A stretch of 64,000 nucleotides of DNA from contig CAKPKL010000006.1 in the NCBI GenBank assembly GCA_934167485.1, positions 54,632 through 118,631 of the forward strand, given 5' to 3'. A program made the position numbers and the translations under genes. Positions 18,425-26,110 of this stretch are shown piece by piece. The stretch is from an uncultured Bacilli bacterium. GTDB taxonomy: Bacteria; Bacillota_I; Bacilli_A; RF39; UBA660. How positions within the stretch are numbered: position 1 is the first letter of the stretch; every line of letters begins with the position of its first letter. The notes below the pieces were generated by a model that did no database searches, was not told where the DNA came from, and worked only from the letters and a program-made list of their open reading frames with translations.

Positions 18425-18979
18425 TGATATAGCTACGCCATCTCCAAGACTATAAAATGTAGTCTCATACTTTTTATTTTCCTTTAAATATTCTATGTAA
18501 TTTCTAATTTTTCTTACTAATTGTTTAGTATTCCTATTTGTAGTTTTAGAGTCATCTTCTACCAAACCATGAAAAGACAAATTATCTGTAACAATTACCC
18601 CTTTATTATTTAAATTATTTTCAAATTTTTCAAAAAATTTAATATACTGACTTTTGGCTGCATCTATAAATATTAAATCATATTTGCCTGTTACATCTAT
18701 ATCTAAAGCATCTCCTAATATTATATTAATTCTATCATTTAATTTAAATTTACTTATATTCTTAATAGCTTCTCTATATCTTATTTTATCTCTTTCTATA
18801 GTTGTTACTCTAATATCTTTATTTACTAAAGCCATTTTTATTGAAGAATAACCAATAGCACTTCCTATTTCTAATATATTTTTTATATTGTTTTCTTTTA
18901 TATATTTTGTTAAAAATTTAATACCATCTTTTTGCATTATTGGAATATTATTTTTATGAGCAAAGTACTCAAGCATCAT
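18410..18979 (-). CDS. trmR: tRNA 5-hydroxyuridine methyltransferase TrmR (O-methyltransferase family 3)
   Basis: TrmR (YrrM) methylates 5-hydroxyuridine at position 34 of tRNA, giving 5-methoxyuridine. The protein is 189 residues from the TAATG start overlapping the mltG stop; an ATG at 18997 would add six. SAM-fold motifs are ILEIGSAIGYSSIKMAL, TTIERD, GDALD and LIFIDAAKSQYIKFFEKF. The tail GDGVAISKKK matches Bacillus YrrM. It follows mltG, exactly as in Bacillus (yrrL-yrrM). Other family members act on catechols, so the tRNA substrate rests on similarity plus gene order. Confidence 0.85.
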   Translation of the reverse strand: MMLEYFAHKNNIPIMQKDGIKFLTKYIKENNIKNILEIGSAIGYSSIKMALVNKDIRVTTIERDKIRYREAIKNISKFKLNDRINIILGDALDIDVTGKYDLIFIDAAKSQYIKFFEKFENNLNNKGVIVTDNLSFHGLVEDDSKTTNRNTKQLVRKIRNYIEYLKENKKYETTFYSLGDGVAISKKKD

Positions 18980-20061
18980 TAATCGTAAGTATACCATAAT
19001 CCAGCCTTTATAAGTTCATCTCTCATAGCTTGATGTTCTTGATATGTATTTGTAAAATATGTTTTACCATTTTTATCACTCACAAAATATAAATATTCAT
19101 TACTCTCAGGATATAATACTGCTTTTATTGATTCAATACTAGGATTACAAATAGGTCCTACTGGTAATCTACCTGCTAAATAACTACTACGAGTATTATA
19201 TGAATTTGCCTCATTCAATTCTGATGCATATAAATCTCTCTCACTTAAATCAACTTTAGCACCATAATATGTAGTAACATCACTACCAAGTGCCATATTA
19301 GAATTAAGTCTATTATAGAATACTTGAGCAATCCCTGCTCTATCACTACTATTTTTACCCTCTAATTCAACTATGGATGCTAAAGTTAATAACTCATGTA
19401 TAGAATATTTATTACTTAATAAATCTGTTTTATATGGAGTAATTTTTTTATTCATATCATCTAGCATTACTTTAAAAATCTCTTCTACAGTAACATCTTT
19501 GTTTTTAAATTCATATGTGTTTGGATATAAATAACCTTCTAATGAATAATAAATATTTGGATTTAATATTGAAGTATCTATAAACCAATAATTATTTATT
19601 ATTTTATTTAAATATTCATTATTTTTTAATAGATTATATACATCATCCTCTGTATTATTAGTAAACTGCGCTATTGTGCTTGCAATACTTCTTAAATTTT
19701 TTCCTTCTTTAAAAGTAATAACTATAGCATCTGGATTATATTTATTTCCACTAGATAATATTTCAACTATATCTTTAGCACTCATATTTTTATTTAATTT
19801 ATAAGTACCTGCTTCTAAATTATTTACTTTATTAAATCTGATATATAACTTAAAACATAGTTCATTTCTAATTAATCCTTTTTCTTTTAATTTTGGAATA
19901 ATACTATAGTAAGTACTTCCACTATCTACCATAAATTCAATTTCATTCGAATTACTACTAACTGCTTTTAAATTAACATTATAAAATATACAAAATCCAA
20001 TAATTAATAATAAAACACCTATTATTACTAATATTAGTATTTTACCCAATTTTTTTTTCAT
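18979..20061 (-). CDS. mltG: Endolytic transglycosylase MltG
   Basis: MltG cleaves nascent peptidoglycan strands at the membrane and so limits glycan length. The protein is 360 residues, with one N-terminal helix (about 6-26), a LysM-like domain (about 40-110) and the YceG catalytic domain. The catalytic Glu lies in LASIVELEGKNSSDRAGIA, followed by VFYNRLNSNMALGSDVT, and the end has the characteristic NPSIESIKAVLYP and YLYFVSDKNGKTYF. It lies downstream of the ireB-ruvX-DUF1292 genes, the same order as in Bacillus and Clostridia, and forms a TAATG overlap with trmR. Confidence 0.93.
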   Translation of the reverse strand: MKKKLGKILILVIIGVLLLIIGFCIFYNVNLKAVSSNSNEIEFMVDSGSTYYSIIPKLKEKGLIRNELCFKLYIRFNKVNNLEAGTYKLNKNMSAKDIVEILSSGNKYNPDAIVITFKEGKNLRSIASTIAQFTNNTEDDVYNLLKNNEYLNKIINNYWFIDTSILNPNIYYSLEGYLYPNTYEFKNKDVTVEEIFKVMLDDMNKKITPYKTDLLSNKYSIHELLTLASIVELEGKNSSDRAGIAQVFYNRLNSNMALGSDVTTYYGAKVDLSERDLYASELNEANSYNTRSSYLAGRLPVGPICNPSIESIKAVLYPESNEYLYFVSDKNGKTYFTNTYQEHQAMRDELIKAGLWYTYD

Positions 20062-20088
20062 AAAAGAAAAGAGTTATTCACTCTTTTA
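20062..20088 (-). terminator. Terminator after the DUF1292 gene
   Basis: AAAAGAGT and CACTCTTTT pair around TATT on the minus strand, followed by TCTTTTAT. It overlaps the stop codon of the DUF1292 gene and lies just before mltG. Confidence 0.65.
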
Positions 20089-20373
20089 GCTTTCCTCACT
20101 CGCATTAGCAGTTTCGTTTTGTAATTCATCTAAAATAGTTTCAATAATTTTCCACTCTTTTTCAGTTTCAATAGGAAGTAATTTTGTTTCATCTTGATCT
20201 GGATTATAGATTGATGCATAAACCTTAGTATTTCCTTCCTCATCTACTGTATTATCTGTGTAAACTATATAATTCTTTTTAGTTTCATCAGATTCAAATG
20301 TAAATAATACCTCACATTCTACTTCTTTTCCTTCATCATTTATTACTTTAAAAGTCATTGTTTCTTCTTTCAT
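20086..20373 (-). CDS. DUF1292 protein (YrzB-like)
   Basis: This is a small acidic cytoplasmic protein of 95 residues with the DUF1292 pattern: an N-terminal beta strand FKVINDEGKEVECEVLFTFE, KNYIVYTDN, VYASIYNPD, then EKEWKIIETILDEL. Function is unknown. It is nearly always found after ruvX and ireB in Bacillota, and here the ATG overlaps the ruvX stop by four bases, showing one operon. It ends in a terminator before mltG. Confidence 0.88.
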   Translation of the reverse strand: MKEETMTFKVINDEGKEVECEVLFTFESDETKKNYIVYTDNTVDEEGNTKVYASIYNPDQDETKLLPIETEKEWKIIETILDELQNETANASEES

Positions 20374-20798
20374 AATTTTCCTCCTTTTTCTCTATCTAAA
20401 TATGTTTGAAGAATTATATTAGCAGCAAGCGAATCTATCTTCTTTTTTCTCTTTTTTCTAGATACATCTGCTTGTAACATATAATTTGTAGCTTCTACTG
20501 TAGTTAATCTCTCATCTTGTAAAACAACTTCAATATTGAAATTATCAATTAACTTTTTTTGAAATTCTATAGTAGTCGCACATCTATCTCCCATTGTATT
20601 ATTCATATTTTTTGGTAAACCCAAAACAATTTTAGAAATTTCATATTCATCTATTATATCTTTTATATCTGGAATTATAGAATCATAATCAGAATCATTA
20701 AATCTTATTGTTTTAAGTGCGGTTGCAATAGTCTTAGTAGTATCACTAATTGAAATACCCAAAGTTCGTGTACCTAAATCTAAACCTAAATATCTCAT
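20370..20798 (-). CDS. ruvX: RuvX/YqgF RNase H-fold nuclease
   Basis: The YqgF family acts in pre-16S rRNA end processing in E. coli and has been called a putative Holliday-junction resolvase. The protein is 142 residues, normal length. The metal-binding motif YLGLDLGTRTLGISIS is at residues 3-18, the second acidic motif lies in VLQDERLTTVEA, and the third in KIDSLAANIILQTYLD. It overlaps ireB upstream by four bases and the DUF1292 gene downstream by four. Confidence 0.94.
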   Translation of the reverse strand: MRYLGLDLGTRTLGISISDTTKTIATALKTIRFNDSDYDSIIPDIKDIIDEYEISKIVLGLPKNMNNTMGDRCATTIEFQKKLIDNFNIEVVLQDERLTTVEATNYMLQADVSRKKRKKKIDSLAANIILQTYLDREKGGKL

Positions 20799-21040
20799 TT
20801 ATTATTTAAAAATTCCTCTACTAAAATTTCTAATACTTTAGTACGATCAAACTCAGTTATTTTACTCCTAGCTTCCTTATGATTTGAAATATATCCAGGA
20901 TCACCACTCATTAAATAACCTACTATTTGATTAACTGGGTTATAACCTCTCTCTTCAAGTATTGTAGCTACCTCTCTTACTACCCCTGAAACATATTCAT
21001 TTTGGAATTCACTTGAATCATATATTTTTGTATCATTCAT
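20795..21040 (-). CDS. ireB: IreB family regulatory phosphoprotein
   Basis: The protein is 81 residues. The whole length matches the IreB (YrzL, DUF965) family: VVREVATILEERGYNPVNQI and GYLMSGDPGYISNHKEARSK. In Enterococcus, IreB is phosphorylated by the PASTA kinase IreK and restrains cephalosporin resistance. The kinase is not in this window. The gene heads the ireB-ruvX-DUF1292 operon, as in most Bacillota. Two ATG codons at the start offer no real ambiguity. Confidence 0.93.
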   Translation of the reverse strand: MNDTKIYDSSEFQNEYVSGVVREVATILEERGYNPVNQIVGYLMSGDPGYISNHKEARSKITEFDRTKVLEILVEEFLNNK

Positions 21041-21102
21041 ACTATCACACTCTCTTCTATGAATATAACATTATTGTAACATGTTTTAAAAAATTTGTAA
21101 AT

Positions 21103-21133
21103 AAAAAAGATTAATTAAATCAATCTTTATTTT
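21103..21133 (-). terminator. Terminator of the unknown gene at 21132
   Basis: AAAGATT and AATCTTT arms flank an A/T-rich loop on the minus strand and are followed by a T run, overlapping the stop codon at 21132. Confidence 0.55.
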
Positions 21134-21869
21134 ACATTCTTCTATAATGATCATGATCTTCTATATTAGTATCTTGGTTTAATGATTCTAAATATTTATT
21201 ATACATAGCTTCCTCTTCTGAATTTGGTGGAAATAAAGGTTCTTCATAATCATCATCCATATCATCATTAAATATCTGAAGTTGTTTTCCATCAATTATT
21301 TCTTGTTTTTTCTTTAACCTACTTTTTGTATATTCATCTATTAAAACGGCTAGTTTTCTACAATTGTTATAATTTATTTTACCTGTTTTAGAATACGCAT
21401 ACTTATCAAAAATATCATTTAATGCTTCATTTCTCATCGTATATGAATCATTATAAATATTATCACTATAATAATCTTTTACAAAAGTTTTTAAATCACA
21501 AATTGATTGATACATATTCTTATAAATAATAGATCTATCTTTTTGTAATAATTTAATATATGCTTCTAAAAACTCTATATCATCTTTTACCAATACTTCT
21601 ACACAATATTTCAAATTCCTATCCAAATATTTTTTTGCACTCTTATATATAATAGGAGAACGAAATACTTTTTGATTCCAAGTATGGACAATTTCGATTT
21701 TTTTAGCAAAATCAAGTTCATCAATTTTATTCTTTTGTATTAAATACTTTTTTAATTCTATTTCATTATTAAATTCAGATGTAAATTCATCTAATTTTTT
21801 CATTTCTGTTAAATTTAAATCAATTATATTTATATTATTTCCTTTAGTGATTGCTATATAATATTTCAT
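21132..21869 (-). CDS. Unknown protein of 245 residues
   Basis: I do not recognise this gene. The protein is soluble and charged. It starts with a strand-rich segment (YYIAITKGNNINIIDLNL) like the start of its upstream neighbour, then is mostly helical, with an acidic tail (NDDMDDDYEEPLFPP) and a His/Asp-rich end (NIEDHDHYRRM). The upstream gene ends seven bases before, so both lie on one transcript ahead of ireB but with a terminator in between. No catalytic motif, signal peptide or membrane helix is visible. The ORF is clean and in the operon's direction, so I think it is real. Confidence 0.7.
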   Translation of the reverse strand: MKYYIAITKGNNINIIDLNLTEMKKLDEFTSEFNNEIELKKYLIQKNKIDELDFAKKIEIVHTWNQKVFRSPIIYKSAKKYLDRNLKYCVEVLVKDDIEFLEAYIKLLQKDRSIIYKNMYQSICDLKTFVKDYYSDNIYNDSYTMRNEALNDIFDKYAYSKTGKINYNNCRKLAVLIDEYTKSRLKKKQEIIDGKQLQIFNDDMDDDYEEPLFPPNSEEEAMYNKYLESLNQDTNIEDHDHYRRM

Positions 21870-21876
21870 ATTCCAC

Positions 21877-22332
21877 CTACCTACTCTTATGTGAAGTTAT
21901 TTCTTCTTCATATGCATATTCATCAGCATTTATTAACCTTGAATTTAATTCATATTCAAGTAATGATATTTTTTTAAGTAATATTTTTAAATATTTTTCA
22001 TCTAAGTATTTTCTATATTTATATTCTACTATATTTTTATATCTTGTTAAGTCATTTAATGCTTCTCTTATAGTATCACCTGATGTACCATCATCTGATT
22101 CTATAAATTTGATTATTAATTTTAAGTATAAATCTAATTTTCTTTTTATTTTTTTCTTTAATACTTTCTCTATCATAGATGGTTTTATTACAACCATTTT
22201 ATTTACTTTTATGCCATCATATTTCACATTATTTCTTGGTAAAAATCCAAATCCATTTAATTTATCATAATCAAAACATACGATTTCATTATTTAAATTA
22301 TTTTTAATTATACAATAATGTGTTTTTTTCAT
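21877..22332 (-). CDS. Unknown protein of 151 residues
   Basis: I do not recognise this gene. The N-terminus has short strands (HYCIIKNNLNNEIVCFDYDK, then GFGFLPRN). A Lys-rich helix (VLKKKIKRKLDLYLKLIIKF) and further helices follow, ending in an acidic stretch. No membrane segment is seen. It lies four bases after trmD's stop, so it is probably read with trmD and rimM, and it is followed closely by another unknown gene. Together the pair looks like a lineage-specific insertion between the trmD and ireB groups. Confidence 0.68.
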   Translation of the reverse strand: MKKTHYCIIKNNLNNEIVCFDYDKLNGFGFLPRNNVKYDGIKVNKMVVIKPSMIEKVLKKKIKRKLDLYLKLIIKFIESDDGTSGDTIREALNDLTRYKNIVEYKYRKYLDEKYLKILLKKISLLEYELNSRLINADEYAYEEEITSHKSR

Positions 22333-22336
22333 AAAA

Positions 22337-23005
22337 TCAGCTCTTTTCTAATAAATCTGGTCTTCTCTCTTTAGTTCTTTTTACCTGTTCTTCTCTTCTC
22401 CATTTATCTATATTAGCATGATGCCCTGATAGTAATACATCAGGTACCTTCATACCTCTATATTCTACTGGATGAGTATAAACAGGATAATCGAGTAAAT
22501 CATTATTAAACGAATCATTCTCATGAGATTCTTTTTCAATAACACCATCTATCAATCTGATAACACTATCGCTTATTGCCATAGCTGGAATCTCTCCACC
22601 TGTAAGCACAAAATCACCTATACTTACCTCAATGTCAGCAAGTGTTCTTATTCTCTCATCAAAACCTTCATAATGTCCACAAATAATTATTATGTGTTTT
22701 TTAAGCGCTAAATCATAAGCCATCTTTTGATTATATTTAACCCCTTGTGGAGTCATAAGTATAATACAAGAATCCTCGTCTTTAATAGCATCCACAGCAT
22801 CAAATATTGGCTGTGGCATAAGTACCATGCCTGCACCCCCACCATAACCATAATCATCTACTTTTTTATGAATATCCTTTGAATAATCTCTAATATTATA
22901 TATATTTATTTCAACTTTATTTGAATCAATTGCTCGTTTTATAATTGATTCATTTATAAAACCACTAAACATATTTGGAAATAAAGTTAATATATCAATC
23001 TTCAT
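22337..23005 (-). CDS. trmD: tRNA (guanine(37)-N1)-methyltransferase
   Basis: TrmD makes m1G37 in tRNAs that read codons starting with C, preventing frameshifts. The protein is 222 residues, a little shorter than E. coli. Motifs are LTLFPNMF at the start, DYGYGGGAGMVL, the knotted SAM site CGHYEGFDERI then IGDFVLTGGEIPA, and the C-terminal DVLLSGHHANIDKWRREEQ with its catalytic Asp/Arg region. It overlaps the end of rimM by 11 bases, the usual rimM-trmD coupling. The TGA stop of rimM lies within this start region. Confidence 0.96.
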   Translation of the reverse strand: MKIDILTLFPNMFSGFINESIIKRAIDSNKVEINIYNIRDYSKDIHKKVDDYGYGGGAGMVLMPQPIFDAVDAIKDEDSCIILMTPQGVKYNQKMAYDLALKKHIIIICGHYEGFDERIRTLADIEVSIGDFVLTGGEIPAMAISDSVIRLIDGVIEKESHENDSFNNDLLDYPVYTHPVEYRGMKVPDVLLSGHHANIDKWRREEQVKRTKERRPDLLEKS

Positions 23006-23480
23006 TATCTAAACCTCTTATATATTCTATTTCTATTTTTGAATTACTTAAGTCAATATTTTTTACAAACTCATCTATATAAGGAACCATATGCTTTCTC
23101 TTACCATCTATAACTAATAGGTCATAATTATGTGTTTTTAATATATCAACTATTTTACCCTTATAGTTATCTTTATCATAAACAGATAGTCCTATTAAAT
23201 CTTCATCTAAAACGCCTTTAAAATTATAATCGTTTCTATCTATAAAAACCTTGCTATTTTTCAAATCAATAACATCTTCTATTTTATTTAATCCTTCAAA
23301 AGTTACCATATCATAAATCTTATGTATTCTATATGACTTAATAACATACTTTTTATCATCTATATATAAACAATTGCCTATTTTAAATACATCACTTTTA
23401 TATTTGAAATCACTTATTATTCTTACTTCACCTTTTATTCCATGAGTATTAACAAGTTTACCTATACATATTAAATTCAT
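22995..23480 (-). CDS. rimM: 16S rRNA-processing protein RimM
   Basis: RimM helps 30S ribosome maturation near the 3' domain of 16S rRNA. The protein is 161 residues. It has the N-terminal domain opening IGKLVNTHGIKGEVRI, FEGLNKIEDVIDLKNSKVFI in the middle, and a PRC-barrel C-terminal half with LIGLSVYDKDNYKGKIVDI and VPYIDEFVKNID. It ends in a TGA stop overlapping trmD; if TGA were read as Trp, the frame would run on without homology. It lies eight bases from the SpoU-family gene upstream. Confidence 0.94.
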   Translation of the reverse strand: MNLICIGKLVNTHGIKGEVRIISDFKYKSDVFKIGNCLYIDDKKYVIKSYRIHKIYDMVTFEGLNKIEDVIDLKNSKVFIDRNDYNFKGVLDEDLIGLSVYDKDNYKGKIVDILKTHNYDLLVIDGKRKHMVPYIDEFVKNIDLSNSKIEIEYIRGLDNED

Positions 23481-23487
23481 ATCACAC

Positions 23488-24213
23488 CTACTTATCTAAC
23501 TCATACAAAATTATACTTGTGGCAACTCCCACATTTAAACTCTCACAATTACTATTCATATCTATATAAATAAATTCATCACACATATTTAACAAAGTGT
23601 CTTTAACACCATTTCCTTCATTACCCATTATTATAGCAAATTTTTTACTCTTTTCAACATTTTTTAAACTTTTTCCACCATTTACCTTTGTACCATATAT
23701 TTTATAATTATTGTTTTTTAATTTTTTTATTATATCTAATAAATCCATAACAACAATATTTATATGAAATAACATACCTTGTGTAGCTCTTATTACCTTA
23801 GGATTATACAAATCTACAGTATTCTTACTAAGTATTATAGTATCTATATTAAAAGCTACTGAACTTCTAATAATAGTACCTAAATTACCTGGATCTTGTA
23901 TATCATCTAAAAGAAGTACTTTATTACCTATTTCATTTTCAGTTATTTTTTTACATATACCAATAACTTTAGGCGCACATTCTAATTGACTTATATATTT
24001 TAAAACATTATAAGTTACTATTGTTTTAGATATATCAATATTAATATCAATATTTTCTTCTAATACAAGTTCTAATAAAAGTCCACTATTATAAGCCTCA
24101 TAAATTAAGTGTTCCCCCTCAACTATAAATAAATTAGATTCATCTCTATATTTTTTTGTATATAGTTTTTTTATATTCTTAATTTTTTTATTTTCTATAG
24201 AAGTAATAATCAT
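23488..24213 (-). CDS. SpoU/TrmH-family RNA 2'-O-methyltransferase
   Basis: This is a knotted SAM-dependent enzyme that methylates ribose 2'-OH in rRNA or tRNA. The protein is 241 residues. The N-terminal substrate-binding domain starts with SIENKKIKNIKKLYTKKYRD and FIVEGEHLIYEA. The catalytic motifs are LLLDDIQDPGNLGTIIRSS, AIIMGNEGNGV and NSNCESLNVGVATSIILYE. The nearest types are RlmB and YsgA-like 23S rRNA methylases; I cannot tell the target. It heads the group read through rimM and trmD, with a spacing of eight bases. Confidence 0.88.
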   Translation of the reverse strand: MIITSIENKKIKNIKKLYTKKYRDESNLFIVEGEHLIYEAYNSGLLLELVLEENIDINIDISKTIVTYNVLKYISQLECAPKVIGICKKITENEIGNKVLLLDDIQDPGNLGTIIRSSVAFNIDTIILSKNTVDLYNPKVIRATQGMLFHINIVVMDLLDIIKKLKNNNYKIYGTKVNGGKSLKNVEKSKKFAIIMGNEGNGVKDTLLNMCDEFIYIDMNSNCESLNVGVATSIILYELDK

Positions 24214-24254
24214 AATATCACCTCTTTAATTATAACATAAACTTACATATAAAT

Positions 24255-24286
24255 AAAAGATAATCAGTTAAGATTATCTAAAAAAT
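24255..24286 (-). terminator. Terminator of the spoVA operon
   Basis: AGATAATC and GATTATCT form a perfect stem around TTAACT on the minus strand, followed by TTTATTT. It lies immediately after spoVAE. Confidence 0.72.
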
Positions 24287-24636
24287 TAGTCCTTAGGTTG
24301 AAATATAAAAGATAAAACAAATGAAAATACAATAGCAGCTACAATACCTGAAGAAGTTAAATCAAACATACCCATAAACAAACCCATAACCCCAAAATTA
24401 TTTACAGTATCCATAGCTCCATGCATTAACAAATGTCCAAAAGAAGTAATTGGTACAAGTGCTCCTCCACCTGCCCAAAGAACAAATTTATCATATATAT
24501 TAAAGGTATCTAAAAATGATCCTATTATTACAAACATAGTAGTAATATGTCCTGGAGTTAATTTGGTATTATCTAAAATTATTTGACCTATAAGACATAC
24601 TAAACCACAAAATATAAAGGAATTAAAATATATCAT
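24286..24636 (-). CDS. spoVAE: Stage V sporulation protein AE (SpoVAEb type)
   Basis: SpoVAE is a small membrane subunit of the SpoVA channel, which moves calcium-dipicolinate into the forespore and out again on germination. The protein is 116 residues with about four helices. Family motifs are LTPGHITTMFVIIG, LWAGGGALVPITSFGHLL and GLFMGMFDLTSSGIVAAI. It overlaps spoVAD by four bases. The short length and these motifs fit the core C-AD-AEb set seen in Clostridia. Confidence 0.92.
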   Translation of the reverse strand: MIYFNSFIFCGLVCLIGQIILDNTKLTPGHITTMFVIIGSFLDTFNIYDKFVLWAGGGALVPITSFGHLLMHGAMDTVNNFGVMGLFMGMFDLTSSGIVAAIVFSFVLSFIFQPKD

Positions 24637-25619
24637 TTAGAAGCCTCCAAACTAATTGCATGAGCAATACTAGGTATTGATAAGTGTTGATTACACATGG
24701 TTTGATTCATAAGAGCGCCTGTTGCGACTAATAATACTTTTTTTAACTTACCTTTTTTCATTTTATCTAATATATATGAATATGTAACAAGTGGAAGACA
24801 TGCTATACCACTACCACCTTTATATACAGGTTGCTTATTTAAATCAAATATCATACATGCTGAATCATCATAGTTTTTTAAACTTATTTTATATTCTTCT
24901 TTGATGTATTCCTTTAGTATTTTTTTACCTATAAGACCTAAATCACCGGTTAAAACTAAATCATAATAATCAATAGTTCTTCCTGTATCTGATAGGTGAT
25001 CACTTATTACCTTAGCAGCTGCAGGTGCCATAACAGCTCCCATGTTAAATACATCTGTAACACCCATATCACAAACAGTACCTAAAGTTGCAGACTCTAC
25101 CTTTATGCTTGAAGGAGTATTTGATAAAAAGCAAGAAGCACATCCAGTAGTTGTAAAAGTTGTATAATCCTTTTTAGGTCCACCATATTCAACAGGATTT
25201 CTAAATTGTTTCTCAGCACCATTATTATGAGAAGAAGATGTAACGAGCGCTGTTGCTATTTGTTTTGCCTCTATCATATTACTAGCAAGCATAAGACTAA
25301 GAGTACTAGAAGCACAAGCAGAATAAATACCAATTAAAGGAATATTAATTTTAGCACTTGCATAATTAGTTGCTACTATTTGATTTAATAAATCTGATCC
25401 TATATGTACATCTGCTTTATTTATATTTTTCATTTTATTAAATAGAATATTTACACTTTCACAAATACAAGCACTTTCTGCTTGTTCCCAAGTTTTTTCA
25501 TTAAAATATAGATCTTTATATGATTTATCAAAATATTTACTTAAAGGTCCTTTCCCTTCATATGGTCCAGTAACGGTGCTAACTTCATTTATATATACAT
25601 TATTATATTTAAAAGTCAT
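24633..25619 (-). CDS. spoVAD: Stage V sporulation protein AD
   Basis: SpoVAD has a thiolase-like fold and binds dipicolinic acid at the inner spore membrane. The protein is 328 residues. Recognisable parts are TGPYEGKGPLSKYFDKSY, IGSDLLNQIVATNYA, GIYSACASSTLSLMLA, VTSSSHNNGAEKQFRNP with EYGGPKKD, GDLGLIGKKIL and GGSGIACLPLVTYSYIL. It is flanked by spoVAC (one base upstream) and spoVAE (overlap), giving the canonical order. It is expected to be made in the forespore under sigma-G, and the operon has a matching promoter. Confidence 0.95.
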   Translation of the reverse strand: MTFKYNNVYINEVSTVTGPYEGKGPLSKYFDKSYKDLYFNEKTWEQAESACICESVNILFNKMKNINKADVHIGSDLLNQIVATNYASAKINIPLIGIYSACASSTLSLMLASNMIEAKQIATALVTSSSHNNGAEKQFRNPVEYGGPKKDYTTFTTTGCASCFLSNTPSSIKVESATLGTVCDMGVTDVFNMGAVMAPAAAKVISDHLSDTGRTIDYYDLVLTGDLGLIGKKILKEYIKEEYKISLKNYDDSACMIFDLNKQPVYKGGSGIACLPLVTYSYILDKMKKGKLKKVLLVATGALMNQTMCNQHLSIPSIAHAISLEASK

Positions 25620-25620
25620 A

Positions 25621-26061
25621 TTAACCTCCCATCACAAGAATTCTTAAAAGTCCAAAAATATAGGAACTTACTACACCAAATATAATAACAGAACCGGCTA
25701 TTTTAAACATATTAGCACCAAGTCCTGTTACAAGGCCTTCTTTTCTATATTCTAAAGCTGCACTCATCATAGCATGAGCAAAACCTGTAATAGGCACTAT
25801 TAAACCGCATTTAGCAAAATTAACCCATTTATCAAAAAAACCTAAACAAGTTAAAAAACATCCTGCAAATACTAAAGTAATAATCATAAATACGCTAGCA
25901 TCCTTACTTGATAAATCAAAATAATATGAATAAGCATCAATCAAAAAATTACCAAGTACTCCCATAAGTCCACCAATTAAGAATGCTATAATCGCATTTC
26001 TAAGTCTTGGTTCACTAGGTGTATATTTATCTACTATTTTTTTATACTTAGTTTTTTCCAT
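25621..26061 (-). CDS. spoVAC: Stage V sporulation protein AC
   Basis: SpoVAC is the membrane subunit reported to act as a mechanosensitive channel for dipicolinate release. The protein is 146 residues with about four helices after a charged N-terminus. Family motifs are PSEPRLRNAIIAFLIGGLMG, FDKWVNFAKCGLIVPITGFA and MMSAALEYRKEGLVTGLGAN. It is the first gene of the spoVA operon, with GGGAGGA before the ATG and a sigma-G-like promoter directly upstream. Confidence 0.94.
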   Translation of the reverse strand: MEKTKYKKIVDKYTPSEPRLRNAIIAFLIGGLMGVLGNFLIDAYSYYFDLSSKDASVFMIITLVFAGCFLTCLGFFDKWVNFAKCGLIVPITGFAHAMMSAALEYRKEGLVTGLGANMFKIAGSVIIFGVVSSYIFGLLRILVMGG

Positions 26062-26080
26062 AAAAAAATCCTCCCACTTT

Positions 26081-26110
26081 TATTATGGAAAGATTTTACA
26101 TATATATTCA
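26081..26110 (-). promoter_or_regulatory. Sigma-G/sigma-F-type promoter for spoVAC
   Basis: On the minus strand TGAATA (26105-26110) is followed after exactly 17 bases by CATAATA (26081-26087). The known forespore consensus is TGAATA, 17-18 bases, CATACTA, so this differs by one base. It starts about 20 bases before the spoVAC ATG. The match is read directly; forespore use is inferred from the regulon. Confidence 0.75.

Noticed and set aside
22995..23005. Mycoplasma-type code with TGA as Trp
   Set aside because: rimM ends in TGA exactly at the end of RimM homology and overlaps trmD in the usual way, and Trp is TGG throughout, so TGA is a stop here.
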